Shown here in pieces: positions 1 to 9,776 of a stretch of 64,000 bases of DNA. Position 1 is the first letter of the stretch, and each line of letters starts with the position of its first letter. Under the pieces are notes generated by a model, which saw only the letters and a list, made by a program, of their open reading frames with translations, ran no database searches and was not told the origin of the DNA. The position numbers and the translations under genes are program-made. The stretch is from the NCBI RefSeq assembly GCF_937616625.2, contig NC_065574.1, positions 54,588,052 through 54,652,051 of the forward strand, written 5' to 3'. Source of the DNA: Mercurialis annua (Eukaryota > Streptophyta > Magnoliopsida > Malpighiales > Euphorbiaceae).

Positions 1-205
1 AGTTGGTAATTTTTTTAAATTATAAAAATAAATACAAATATAATCTTATTAGTTAATAAATATATTGTAAATTGACTTATAAAATCGTTTATTAAGAAGA
101 TATAAATTTGGAAGATTAAATTCATATTAAAATTCTAAATAGACAATTAATTGGAAATAAATATATTTTGTTAAATGGACAACTAAAACAAAGGGATTAT
201 ATTTT
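1..205. mobile_element. Partial Stowaway-like MITE, cut by the window edge
   Basis: This stretch aligns by eye with the two MITE copies near 1391-2421. They share blocks such as AAATTAT-AAATAAATAC, a TGTAAATTGA..TTATA block and a final TTAAATGGACAACTAAAA block. It is the oldest-looking copy and has lost clear CTCCCTCC ends. The left end lies outside the window. It has no coding capacity. Confidence 0.5.
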
Positions 206-1049
206 TATCTAATTTTTTTTATTTATTTCTTATAATTAAAAAATTTACAAATTAATTTTTATATTGTTTTTATTTAAAATTCAAATATAATTAATATTTA
301 TTGCTATCTGTAAATAAACAAAAATTAATTTATCATATTAAATAAAAGTATAGCGGAAAAAGTAGAAAAAAATTATAAAAATTTATAACACTGATGTGTT
401 TTTTTAGACTGTGTAGTAAAGTAAAAGTGCACATTAAAACGAATGAAATATTTTTTTTATACTATAAAATTAGAAGAGGGAGCGTTTGTGGAAGTAATTA
501 AACTTATGACTTAATAGTTTGTTGTCCAACGCTTACATCATTTGAGGTATAATTCATCGATAATGAAGTATTTTAAGATTTTATGTTCTTTTTTGTAAAA
601 AAAAATAGAGGCAGAAGATATATTAAATAAGACAGAATTATAAGAAAGATACAAAAAAAAAATCGTGATTACAACCGGTCTCTCAGTGTTGCTTGATATT
701 TTTTAGTTTTTTTATATTTTATCTATTTATTTTTTGTCGGTAATGTAATGTTTGAAAGAGTTTGTTGAATTTATAGTGAAATTATACTCACAATTCATTT
801 GAAGTATCACATATAGTGAAATATTTAAGTTTTGAAATTATTTAAATTATGTTTTAAATGAATTGTAGGCATACATACGATATATATCGAATAAATGATG
901 AATCAAGGCAGTACGATCTTAAAATCAAATATAATTAACAAACAAACCATGATTGTTTTAAAAAAATTGGCTATACAAAATAAATTTGATATAAATAATG
1001 AACAATTATTTTTAGTCATGAAATAGAACTATAATTAAAAAGTTTAATG

Positions 1050-1375
1050 AAATATCACGAACGGCCTAAAAGGGGGCAAACTAGAGTTTGATTAAAAAAT
1101 TAAAAATTGTTTTAAGATAGAAAGAAAAGCTTAAGCGTTCGAGAAGATTTGCAAGATAATTTTTAGAGTGGTTCGGTTTATATTAAAACCTACGTCCACT
1201 ATTCAATCAATTGTAATTCACTAAAATTTCAAAAAAGTTAAAATTTAATGTTTAAAGTTTAACACCTAAATTTAAACAAATATATTTTTATAAAGGTAAC
1301 TCTAATTTACAAGATTTGATTCATCAAAGGTTAATCAAGAATACACAATAAATATAACCAATAAAAACAGAAAAC
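1050..1375. mobile_element. Relic of a copia-type LTR
   Basis: A G-rich start (AGGGGGCAAACTAGAG) is followed by TGGTTCGGTTTATATTAAAACC, a CTACGTCCACTATTCAATCAAT-like block, and an AT-rich tail with repeated ACAA and AATCAA words. The same order of blocks occurs in the better-preserved LTR at 37234-38083 (poly-G tract, TGGTTCGGATAAC, CATCCACTACTCAATCAATGA). I infer a decayed solo LTR or LTR fragment. Boundaries are approximate. Confidence 0.4.
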
Positions 1376-1505
1376 AATTAATATAAATTACTCTATCTGT
1401 TTTTATTTAATTGTCAATTTAACCAAAATTATACATATTAAAAAAATGGGTTTTTATCTTAAATTATAGGAATAAATACTAATATAATCCTACTATATAA
1501 TAAAT

Positions 1506-2007
1506 GCCTAATGTCTTAAAAAACCCCGACCTTTTAGCCCCTTTTCAATCATACCCTGACGTTGAAAATTTGTCAATTTTACCCTATTTTGCATTTTTGT
1601 GTTTCAATTGTACCCTGAAAAATTAAATTAACGTCTTTTGCGTTTGGAAATTTGTTTAAAACATTCTACATGTCTCGCATATATTAATTGTATATTTTTA
1701 AAATTTAGTTAAATTTAGTTAAATTAATTAAGAATTTAAATTAGTGTTAATTTGATTATGGTTTTTAGTTAGTTTTTAAAAATAAAGGACTTATTTGTAC
1801 TTTTTTGAATAAAAAATCATTTAATTTCATGTTTAGACTTAATTAATTGAATGATTTCATCATTTAAGTAAAAAAATTAACAAAAATTAAAATATTGGGT
1901 ACAATTGAAAACGGAAAATTCAAAAGTGGGTAAAATTGACAAATTTTCAACGTCAGGGTGTAATTGAAAAAAAGTTTAAAGGTGAGGGGTTTTTGAGTGA
2001 TTAGACC
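1506..2007. mobile_element. Mutator-like MITE with long inverted repeats and 10-bp TSD
   Basis: The ends are GCCTAATGTCTTAAAAAACC and the inverse of GGTTTTTGAGTGATTAGACC. They continue as long inverted arms that include ACCCTGACGTTGAAAATTTG on one side and its reverse complement on the other. Both flanks carry TATAATAAAT (1496-1505 and 2008-2017), a 10-bp target-site duplication. Long TIRs with a 9-11 bp TSD are characteristic of MULEs. The element is 502 bp and non-coding, so it must be non-autonomous. Confidence 0.75.
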
Positions 2008-2018
2008 TATAATAAATA

Positions 2019-2277
2019 CTCCCTCCATTTTTTTTAGTTGTCCATTTAACTAAAATTGTAGATATTAAAAAAGTGGGTTTTTGTCTTAAATTATGGAAAT
2101 AAATACATAACCCTACTATATAATAAATATTTTTTGTAAATTGAGTCATAAAGTCATTTATTAGAGAAGGGATAAATTTGAAAGATAATAACTAATGTTA
2201 TCTTTAATTTTTAAAAAGACAAGTATTGATGGAAAAATACATTTATCTAAAGTGACAACTAAAAAACATGGAGGGAG
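2019..2277. mobile_element. Intact Stowaway-like MITE (inner copy)
   Basis: It begins CTCCCTCCATTTTTTTTAG and ends CATGGAGGGAG. It is flanked by TA at 2017-2018 and 2278-2279, the target duplication of Tc1/mariner-type Stowaway elements. It is 259 bp. It belongs to the same family as the outer copy and landed inside the right TSD of the Mutator-like element, so it is the youngest of the three. Confidence 0.75.
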
Positions 2278-2421
2278 TATTTCGTAAATTGAGTTATAGA
2301 GTTATTAATTAGGGAGGGATAAATTTAAAAGATAATAGTTAATGTTATTTTAAAATTTTAAATGGACAACAAATTATGATCAAATTGATTTGGTTAAATA
2401 GACAATTAAATAAAAACGGAG

Positions 2422-3870
2422 TCAATAATGCATGATAAATTAGTTTAAAAATAAATGGTTGCAATGTTGTATTTGGCTTTTGATTGGACTGTAATGTTAT
2501 ATTTGCCTTTTGACGGTACAATTTTTCAATTGACATAATTATCAAATAAGTGTTGTAAATGAGATTAAAAAAATTATTTAATAAAAATTAATAAAAAGAA
2601 AACTGTGAGAATTAGTAAGAGGATTTCGTTAGTACTTTTGTACACAATTAAAAATTGACTATGTTGAAGATATTATGCTAATTTTAGTCATTATTGATTA
2701 ATTTATTGAATTTTTTTAAACAGTATTATACTTGATTATTATAAATATTTCAAGTTTACTTAGTTTTATACTCATTTACACAATGACAAAGCCGAATTTC
2801 CACATAAAAAGGGCCAAATTGCGATATGTAATACATGGGATGGGCAATTTTAAAATTAAAGAGGTTATATCGTAAAATATTTTAAAAAATTAATGTTAAT
2901 TTTAACATTTTTAAAAAATTAGAGGGAGCCATGGCAGCCCCATGCCTCTCTTCCTTTGTCATTACATTTACACGTAGAATAATTTGAAAAATTAAATTAA
3001 TTTTTTCGGCTTAGTTGCTTTAAAAATTATGACGTTTTGCGTATTTTGTAATTTCAAAACGAGCTTTCAATTTTTTCAATATATACATGAACTATCATTT
3101 TTTTTTTTCAATTCCAAATCCTGGAATGAGCATCGTTCCAACGTCCACATCAGTATTTTTTGATGGAAAATTAACTGGTATTTAAAATTTCAAGAACTCA
3201 AAAGTTAGTGTCCGGTATTGCCAAAATTGAAAGTTCGTGTTAATGTTCAAAACACGTTAAAGTTCACAATTTTTTTAAGCAATTAGGCCATTTTAATTCA
3301 ATTAAATAACATTATGATGACTTTAATACCTGGGTTGCAAAAATCGAACTGAACCATAAAATCGAACCGAATTAAAATTGTAACTATGATTTAGTCATTT
3401 AATGAATACACTTTGTTTTGATTTATAATTAAAAAAAAATAAATGTTCAGGTTTTTAATGTTTTGGGCATTTCAAAAATTGAAAAGTTTCATACTTTTTT
3501 TGTCTTTAATCCTCAATTATAATTGACAAATAAGTTAATAAGTTTGATCCAGTATATAAATACTAAAAAAACATATACAAAAAAATATTAGATATTAATT
3601 TTTTAATATTTACATTAATTTTACCAGACCAAACCGAATCCAGATTTATAATTCAGCCCGGTTTGAAAATTTAACAAACTTCGGTTTATCAATTTTAACC
3701 GATTTTCACCAACCGATGCAGAACCCTAAGTGTAATTGGGTCTAATTAATAAAAATTGACAAATTGAAGGAATAAATTGATAGAAAAATTCATTTTGGGT
3801 GATATTTACCCATGGTATAGAAGTTGAAGGGGCAAATTGAAATATTAAGTCATTGCAAAATAGTAGGGGG
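2422..3870. other. Intergenic, no gene; MITE-like inverted repeat at about 3329-3730
   Basis: No open frame with codon structure is visible. The segment 3329-3730 starts with blocks such as ATCGAACTGAACCATAAAATC and ends with AACCGAAGTT-like blocks in inverse orientation, finishing near ACCGATGCAGAACC. It resembles the AACCGAACC-type terminal-repeat MITEs seen again at 16661-17035 and 56203-56610. The rest is AT-rich and unremarkable. Confidence 0.4.
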
Positions 3871-3883
3871 TAGTTATGAAACA

Positions 3884-3975
3884 TATAAATACAAACCCTA
3901 GAAACTCATATTTGTTCAGCTCCTCTTTTTAGACGCTGCGCATCGATCATCTCTTCCACCTCCTCTAAACCCTAA
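3884..3975 (+). promoter_or_regulatory. Core promoter with TATA box and two telo-boxes
   Basis: TATAAATA lies at 3884-3891, and AAACCCTA motifs lie at 3893-3900 and 3967-3975. In plants, telo-box motifs are enriched in promoters and leaders of translation and growth genes. That suits the downstream ribosome-associated-type chaperone gene. Transcription probably starts around 3910-3930. Promoter function is inferred. Confidence 0.5.
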
Positions 3976-4013
3976 AACCACAATCACCGCCCCAGACCCG
4001 CCTATTCGACAAG

Positions 4014-4622
4014 GTATAATCCTTATTTTTGTATTTTGTTGTTTAAATTTCTTATTAGATTGAATTTGTTAGGTATTTTCTGTAATCTAAATTGTTTAAT
4101 GAATGATAGTGTTCTTGTTTACTCTTTAATTAAACTAAAATTATTGATTGAAGTTGTGTTGTACAGTAATCAAATGTTTGCTATTATAGATTGTTAAGTC
4201 TGCTGTTTTTTTTGTTTGTAGTTTAATCATCATATGCTATAATTCTCAAGTATTTTTGGGTTTGTAATACGATAAGTATACTTAATAAGTTAAGTTAATA
4301 CTGAATCTAAAGTAAATTGAAGGAACAGGGACACGTACACGGGGGAACGGTGTTATTTTAAGGTTTTTTATGTTTAAAATGAAATTTCAGGTCTGAACGC
4401 TAAGTGTCCCCTTTTCCTGTGTTCGATTGTGTTTTAGAGGGTGACGAACTTGGTATTTGTCTTGTTATTAGGCTTTAAGCTTGTTGTTGAAAGTTTATTC
4501 TATCACCAAGGGAGCATTCTGTTTATGTGTTATAGTTACTGATCACTCTGTGGAGTTAATTATGTCTTGGTTTAATTGTATCTAAATGGGCTGTACTCAT
4601 CGGAGCTTTCTTTTATGTGCAG
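4014..4622 (+). other. Intron in the 5'UTR of the ZRF/DnaJ gene
   Basis: A good donor (AAG|GTATAA) follows the C-rich leader, and a good acceptor (TTTATGTGCAG) lies 75 bp before the start codon, so I infer a 609-bp leader intron. It contains a dispersed repeat fragment at about 4322-4421 (GGTTTTTTATG..AAATGAA.TTTCAGGTCTGAA). The same fragment occurs at 59965-60015. Confidence 0.6.
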
Positions 4623-4697
4623 CTTGGTTAACAAACAGGGTGGGTATTGGGTTATTGGAGATTGATTTTGGTCGAGTAATTATCTTTTTTGAACATT

Positions 4698-6641
4698 ATG
4701 GTCGTCATGCCTAAGTTTCGGCTTATTTCTTATTCAAAAGAGCTTGTGGATGGAAATCCAATCTATGTTTCTTCAAATGCGCTTCCTATCAAGGCTGTAA
4801 AATTTGAACCTGCTGGGCATGCATTTCATGCTGTTGCTCTCAAACTCAGTGGCCATGTGGAAGAAGATGTGGACAGTGATGACCAGAAAGTTCCGAATGA
4901 AAAGGAACAGTCACACATGCCGTCAGCTGATTCTTACAGCAGCAAAGGTAAGAAGAAATCTGGAGACAAGCAACAAGATCACTATGCCTTGTTAGGTTTG
5001 AGTCATTTGAGATATCTTGCTACTGAAGAACAGATACGGAAAAGCTATCGCGAGGTTGCTTTGAAATATCATCCTGATAAACAGGCTGCAATTCTTCTTG
5101 CTGAGCAAACTGAGGCTGCAAAACAAGTAAAAAAGGAGGAAATAGAGAGCCATTTCAAAGCTATTCAAGAAGCATATGAAGTTTTGATTGACCCTATAAA
5201 GAGAAGAATATATGACTCCACTGATGAATTTGATGATGAAATCCCCACTGACTGTGCACCTCAGGACTTCTTTAAGGTTTTTGGGCCTGCTTTTATGAGG
5301 AATGGACGGTGGTCGGTAACCCAGCCAATTCCATCTCTAGGTGATGATACTTTATCTCTGAAAGAAGTCGAAAGCTTCTATGATTTCTGGTATAGCTTTA
5401 AGAGCTGGAGGGAGTTCCCACATTCTGATGAGTTTGATGTTGAGCAAGCTGAATCTCGTGAACATAAAAGGTGGATGGAGAGGCAAAATGCAAAAATTAC
5501 TGAGAAGGAAAGGAAGGAAGAGTATGCAAGAATACGTACTCTTGTGGACAATGCTTATAAAAGAGATCCGCGAATATTGAGGAGAAAGGAAGAGGAAAAA
5601 GCTGAAAGGCAGAGAAAGAAGGAAGCTAAAATTTTGGCGAAAAAGCAGCAGGAGGAAGAAGCTGTAAGGGCTGTTGAAGAGGAGAAACGCCGTAAAGAAG
5701 AGGAGGGAAAGCGCGCTGCTGAAATTGCGTTGCAGCAGAAAAAGATAAAGGAGAAAGAGAAGAAGCTTCTGCGCAAAGAGCGAACTCGTCTTCGAACACT
5801 TTCAGCACCCGTCTTATCCCAGCGTTTGCTTAATCTTTCCGATGACAATGTGGAAAATCTTTGTTCGTCATTGGATATTTTGAGTCTCAGGGATTTATGT
5901 GATAAAATGGAGGGTAAAGAAGAGCTAGAGCAAGCAAAATTGCTCACTGATGCTAGTGGGCATAAACATAATACTGAGAGCATTAAAGAACAGAAGAGTA
6001 ACGGCTCGGTGGAGCGAAATGGAAGTGTCCCATTAGGCAACTTTCAAAAGAAGGAGAAGCCTTGGAACAAAGAAGAAATTGAGCTTCTAAGAAAAGGAAT
6101 GCTGAAGTATCCTAAAGGAACCTCTCGGAGGTGGGAGGTTATTTCTGAATATATTGGTACTGCAAGATCTGTCGAAGAAATTCTAAAGGCAACAAAAACC
6201 GTCCTCCTTCAAAAACCAGACTCTGCTAAAGCTTTTGATTCTTTTCTTGAGAAGAGGAAGCCTACACAATCCATTGCTTCTCCACTTACAACTAGAGATG
6301 AAACAGGAGAACCAGCTCCAGCAGCAGCAGCTAAACAAGAGCCGGAAACTAGTAAAGCAGCAAAGACGGAAACTCCCGAGGATTCCTCAAGTAAATCTGC
6401 AAATAACAAGAATCCTGATGAAGGGGTAACTGAAAATGGAGCGGCTTCAAGTTCAGATCAAGACATTTGGTCCGCTGTGCAAGAAAGAGCTCTAGTTCAG
6501 GCGCTAAAAACATTTCCAAAGGAAACCAATCAGCGGTGGGAGCGGGTATCTGCTGCAGTTCCTGGGAAGACTGTGAATCAGTGCAAGAAAAAATTTACTG
6601 TGATGAAGGAGAGCTTTAGAAACAAGAAACCCGCAGTTTAA
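4698..6641 (+). CDS. ZRF1: DnaJ/ZRF (zuotin-MPP11) co-chaperone with two SANT domains
   Basis: This is a J-domain co-chaperone that stimulates Hsp70. Family members work at the ribosome as zuotin/MPP11, and in plants ZRF1 proteins also bind chromatin carrying ubiquitinated H2A. Order along 647 residues: N-terminal YVSSN..P.KA region (20-50), J domain (about 94-175, HPD at 125-127), zuotin homology region with FFKVFGPAF and FYDFWYSFKSWREF (about 190-245), a long charged coiled coil (about 250-370), and two SANT/Myb domains (about 453-505 and 588-640) with the expected tryptophans. The frame extends upstream to a TTG at 4689, but the first ATG is at 4698. A second ATG at 4707 (MPKFRLISYS) is also possible. 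The coding part is one exon, as in related plant genes. The family is certain; which paralog it is cannot be decided. Confidence 0.93.
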   Translation: MVVMPKFRLISYSKELVDGNPIYVSSNALPIKAVKFEPAGHAFHAVALKLSGHVEEDVDSDDQKVPNEKEQSHMPSADSYSSKGKKKSGDKQQDHYALLGLSHLRYLATEEQIRKSYREVALKYHPDKQAAILLAEQTEAAKQVKKEEIESHFKAIQEAYEVLIDPIKRRIYDSTDEFDDEIPTDCAPQDFFKVFGPAFMRNGRWSVTQPIPSLGDDTLSLKEVESFYDFWYSFKSWREFPHSDEFDVEQAESREHKRWMERQNAKITEKERKEEYARIRTLVDNAYKRDPRILRRKEEEKAERQRKKEAKILAKKQQEEEAVRAVEEEKRRKEEEGKRAAEIALQQKKIKEKEKKLLRKERTRLRTLSAPVLSQRLLNLSDDNVENLCSSLDILSLRDLCDKMEGKEELEQAKLLTDASGHKHNTESIKEQKSNGSVERNGSVPLGNFQKKEKPWNKEEIELLRKGMLKYPKGTSRRWEVISEYIGTARSVEEILKATKTVLLQKPDSAKAFDSFLEKRKPTQSIASPLTTRDETGEPAPAAAAKQEPETSKAAKTETPEDSSSKSANNKNPDEGVTENGAASSSDQDIWSAVQERALVQALKTFPKETNQRWERVSAAVPGKTVNQCKKKFTVMKESFRNKKPAV

Positions 6642-7420
6642 TTCATCGGATAATTCAGCAGGCGAATGGTCATTTTTCGCTCCTTATTCACTTTTACTAT
6701 CCATTATCGTCTAGTATTACCGTCTGGCATTTGTTGACAGATTTTACTATAAACATTTTCCGGGGAAGAGACGACATGGAAGTAGTAGTTTGGCCCCAGA
6801 TGATTCACAGTATCGAAGGATTTTTGGTTCCATCATGTTATCCGGAGACGATGTATATGTAGTCAGATATGAGGTGGTACCAGATTCTTTGGAGCAATTT
6901 TTGCAGGGTGTTCATTTTTATTAGATTTTAGTAAATGGTATAACTTATTAAATTTCACCAACTTTTCTTACCCAATGTTCACAATGGATGTTTTTAGCTA
7001 TTTAGTTAAATTATTTTTAGAGAATTTCTTTTATGATTGTGGTGACCTTGCACTTCTCTTGAATATGTTCTTATGCCTCTGTTTATTGTTCTCGTTCATC
7101 TGATAATTAATAATTTCTTGCTTCCTCCATCTTCAATTGACAAGTGCAAAAAATTATTTTAAACTTGGATATGGGCCGGAATCGGCCCAGTCAGTGGAGA
7201 CCCAAAGTCAAGACTTTCCCTGGCTCCTGATTATCTCACGTCAACCTGAACAAATGCACGACTAGATCTATTCTGTAAACTGAACCAAAACCGGTCCCTG
7301 TGGAAAGGTCAGGTTCAACCGGTTTCAACCCGGCTATTTAAAAGAAAAACTATATTGATATTGCTAGCTTAGGTAACAGTAGACATGTTCATAGGCTGAG
7401 CTTTTTAATTTTTTATAGAG
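6642..7420. other. 3' flank and intergenic DNA, no gene
   Basis: The first 300 bp are probably the 3'UTR of the ZRF gene; AATAAT- and TTAAAT-rich stretches lie near 6940-6960. Around 7170-7340 a short block with ACCGGT and GGTTTCAACCCGG words looks like a small inverted repeat. No coding signal is seen. Confidence 0.4.
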
Positions 7421-7559
7421 GAATTTGCATAAAACACTCCTTTTTTTAACTTATTTGTTCTAAATACCTCAATTTCAAAAATTTACTTTTTTACTCTATT
7501 TTTCTATTATTTTTAGTTGTACCTCAATTAGCAAAATAATTTATTTGTATTTTTACTCT

Positions 7560-7800
7560 CCTTCTTTTAAACACATGCATATCTCATTTTCCTTTTTTTT
7601 TTCTCTCTCTCTTTCCTCTTTCTTCTTTCTTTTTTCGTTTTTTTCCTTTCTCTCTCCTTTTTCTCTTTCTTCCTTCTCATTTTTTTTCTCACTTCTTTTT
7701 CTCTCTCTTCTTCTTCTTCTTCTTCTTTTTTTTTTCTTCTTCTTCTTTCCTCTGCAACTTTTTTTTTCTTCGTTTTTCTTAAATCTGCTTTTTTTATTTT
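7560..7800. repeat. Pyrimidine-rich low-complexity tract
   Basis: About 240 bp consist almost only of C and T on the + strand, with TCTTCTTCT and CTCTCTC runs. It opens all frames on both strands and so produces false ORFs of Ser/Phe/Leu or Lys/Glu/Arg. A (GAA)n run at 8827-8857 lies on the far side of the minisatellite in the inverse sense. Both could therefore be arms of one decayed element spanning about 7425-8990. That link is inference. Confidence 0.7.
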
Positions 7801-8039
7801 CCACATTATACAAATGAACTCCAAGACAAAGAAATTTAAATAAAAAAAGAGTTTAAGAGATAATATGATGGTGACAGATGAGAAAGTTCTTCTTCTTCTA
7901 CTACTTTTTTCTTTCTATGTTGTTTTAAATTATTTTAGCATCGTTTTTTGAAATTTTTTACAACTTTTTTTGAAAAAATCGTAATGTTCTTCATTAATGA
8001 TATTTTGATCTGGTTTTCAAATGTTTTAAATTAATTTTA

Positions 8040-8545
8040 GAAATCGTTTGAAACTGATTTCTCGAAACTGTTTTATACTGTTCGAAACCTTTGTAAACGG
8101 TTTGAAACTGTTTTATACTGTTTGAAACTGTTATTTTTTAAACTGTTTGAAAGTGTTTTTTAGAAACTGTTTTAGACTGTTTGAGATCTTTGGAAACGGT
8201 TTGCAACTGTTTTATACTGTTTGAAACCTTTGTAAACGGTTTGAAACTGTTTTTTTGAAACTGTTATTTTTTATGTAAACGGTTTGAAACTGTTTGATAC
8301 TATTTGAAACTGTTATTTTATAAACCATTGAAAATTATTTTTTAGAATCTGTTTTAGACAGTTTGAGACCTTTGTAAACGGTTTGAAACTGTTTTATACT
8401 GTTCGAAACTATTTTTTGAAACTGTTTGAAACTGTTATTTTTTAGACTGTTTAAAAGCATTTTTTAGAAACTGTTTTAGACTGTTTGAAACCTTTGTAAA
8501 CGGTTTGAAACCGTAATTGAAACTGTACTTGAAACCGTTTGAATT
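8040..8545. repeat. Minisatellite of about 20-bp GTTTGAAACTGTTTTATACT units with higher-order pattern
   Basis: Roughly 25 degenerate units of about 20 bp follow one another. Three variants recur in order: GTTTGAAACTGTTTTATACT, GTTTGAAACCTTTGTAAACG, and a longer one with TTTTTTAGAAACTGTTTTAG. The TAGAAACTGTTTTAGACTG variant recurs at 8161, 8343 and 8465, spacings of 182 and 122, close to multiples of the 20-bp base unit. The pattern points to rounds of unequal exchange. Confidence 0.75.
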
Positions 8546-9490
8546 TTTTTTAATAGATTTTTAATGAGAACAAATAAATTAATAATTTACAGTTTTCTTT
8601 GTTTTTTTAAGAAAGTTATGATCGTTAGATTTGAATTCGAAGTGAAATTTGAAGCTATTTAATTAGGAATTAAAAATTCGAGCGGATCGAAATTAAATTT
8701 GAAAGTCACAATAAATTTTTAAAAAGTAATGATAGAATTAGAGAAAATAATTTGTTGAATTGTTATGAGCTGAAGATTTTAAATTGAATTGTTGATTTGT
8801 TGTTTTTTTTCTCTTTAAATGAGCTGAGAAGAGAAGAAGAAGAAGAAGAAGAAGAAACTTTGAATAAAGTGTGTTAGGTATAAGTGGAGTATAAAAAATA
8901 AAGAGCAGAGTAAAAAAATAAATGGTTGACACGCTTGGGGTATGTAAATCAAGTTAGAATTTTAGGGTTACTAAATGCTAATATTTTTCTAATCTAGGTA
9001 ATTAGCTAATTCACTTTTTTTTATATAAGTCCAAGTTCGACTCGGACTTGGTATTTTCTATTCAAATTCGCCTCGATATTATATTTTTACGGATTAGAGA
9101 CAAATTTACATATAAAAACTATAAAAATGAAAATCCGAACCCGTCTATAAAATATTGGACTATTTTTGGACGCCAACTCGGACCGGACTTGAGATAAAAA
9201 GTCATTATTCAAATCCGGCCATAAGGACGGATATCCAAACCATAAACAAGTTTAGGTGACAGTTAAATATTTCAATTTAAATATTCATTCGATAAATAGT
9301 TACCTAAAATCAAATACAAGATTTATTATTACATTTTAGTATTTATCACCTAAAAAATACAGTAAATGTTTAATTAAAAATTTAAAACCACTATTACTTA
9401 GTTTTAGCCACTCTTTTGGCTACGTATTTTTCCCTAAAACATTAAGTTCAATATATGAGTAGTAATCTGTTATTTTACCAGTTAAACCCA
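8546..9490. other. Intergenic, no gene
   Basis: AT-rich sequence holding the (GAA)n run at 8827-8857. A block at about 9000-9240 has GTCCAAGTTCGACTCGGACTT and, further on, CTCGGACCGGACTTGA; it looks like a small MITE with inverted ends. No coding signal or RNA gene is seen. Confidence 0.35.
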
Positions 9491-9596
9491 AACCAAACTT
9501 TCCAAAACCCCTCCTTCAGCCCAAACAAGCCAAGCACAGAGACTCATCGGAACAGTATGCTCGAAACGACGGGCCATCGCCATTTCTAGAGCTCAA

Positions 9597-9663
9597 GAAC
9601 GGTTTTTCTTGAACTGGGTTACAGAAATAGGTAACCAGAACGGTTTTTTTGGAACTGGGTTTC
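9597..9663 (+). repeat. Short tandem duplication in the maturase leader
   Basis: GAACGGTTTTTCTTGAACTG at 9597 recurs with small changes at 9638 (GAACGGTTTTTTTGGAACTG), a period of 41 bp. It lies in the probable 5'UTR or promoter of the nMAT gene. Any function is unknown. Confidence 0.6.
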
Positions 9664-9776
9664 ACTTATTTACTACCTTATGCTTCCTTATTTAATTTGC
9701 AAAGTTGCAAAATTTAAGTGAATTTAGGTATAAAATGCCCTGAAGCAGCTTAGTTTTTTTATTTTCTTAATCTGCA

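Larger units (their letters stand above)
1391..2421. mobile_element. Stowaway-like MITE (outer copy) split by two later insertions
   Basis: The left part (1391-1505) begins CTCTATCTGTTTTT after a TA. The right part (2278-2421) ends AAAAACGGAG, the inverse of the usual CTCCGTTTTT terminus. The two halves join into one copy of the family seen intact at 2019-2277. They are separated by a Mutator-like element (1506-2007) and a second family member (2019-2277). The outer copy has the most diverged ends, which fits it being the oldest. Confidence 0.65.

Noticed and set aside
4689..4697. Extension of the ZRF frame to a TTG start
   Set aside because: TTG is not a normal nuclear plant start; the first ATG is at 4698.
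5555..6040. 161-codon open frame on the minus strand
   Set aside because: It lies antisense to the charged coiled coil of the ZRF gene, whose Glu/Lys codons open the opposite strand. It has no independent protein features.
7545..7824. Overlapping open frames of 85-90 codons on both strands
   Set aside because: They are produced by the CT-rich low-complexity tract and encode only Ser/Phe/Leu or Lys/Arg/Glu runs.
8040..8545. CRISPR-like repeat array
   Set aside because: The units are contiguous without unique spacers and the genome is eukaryotic; it is a minisatellite.
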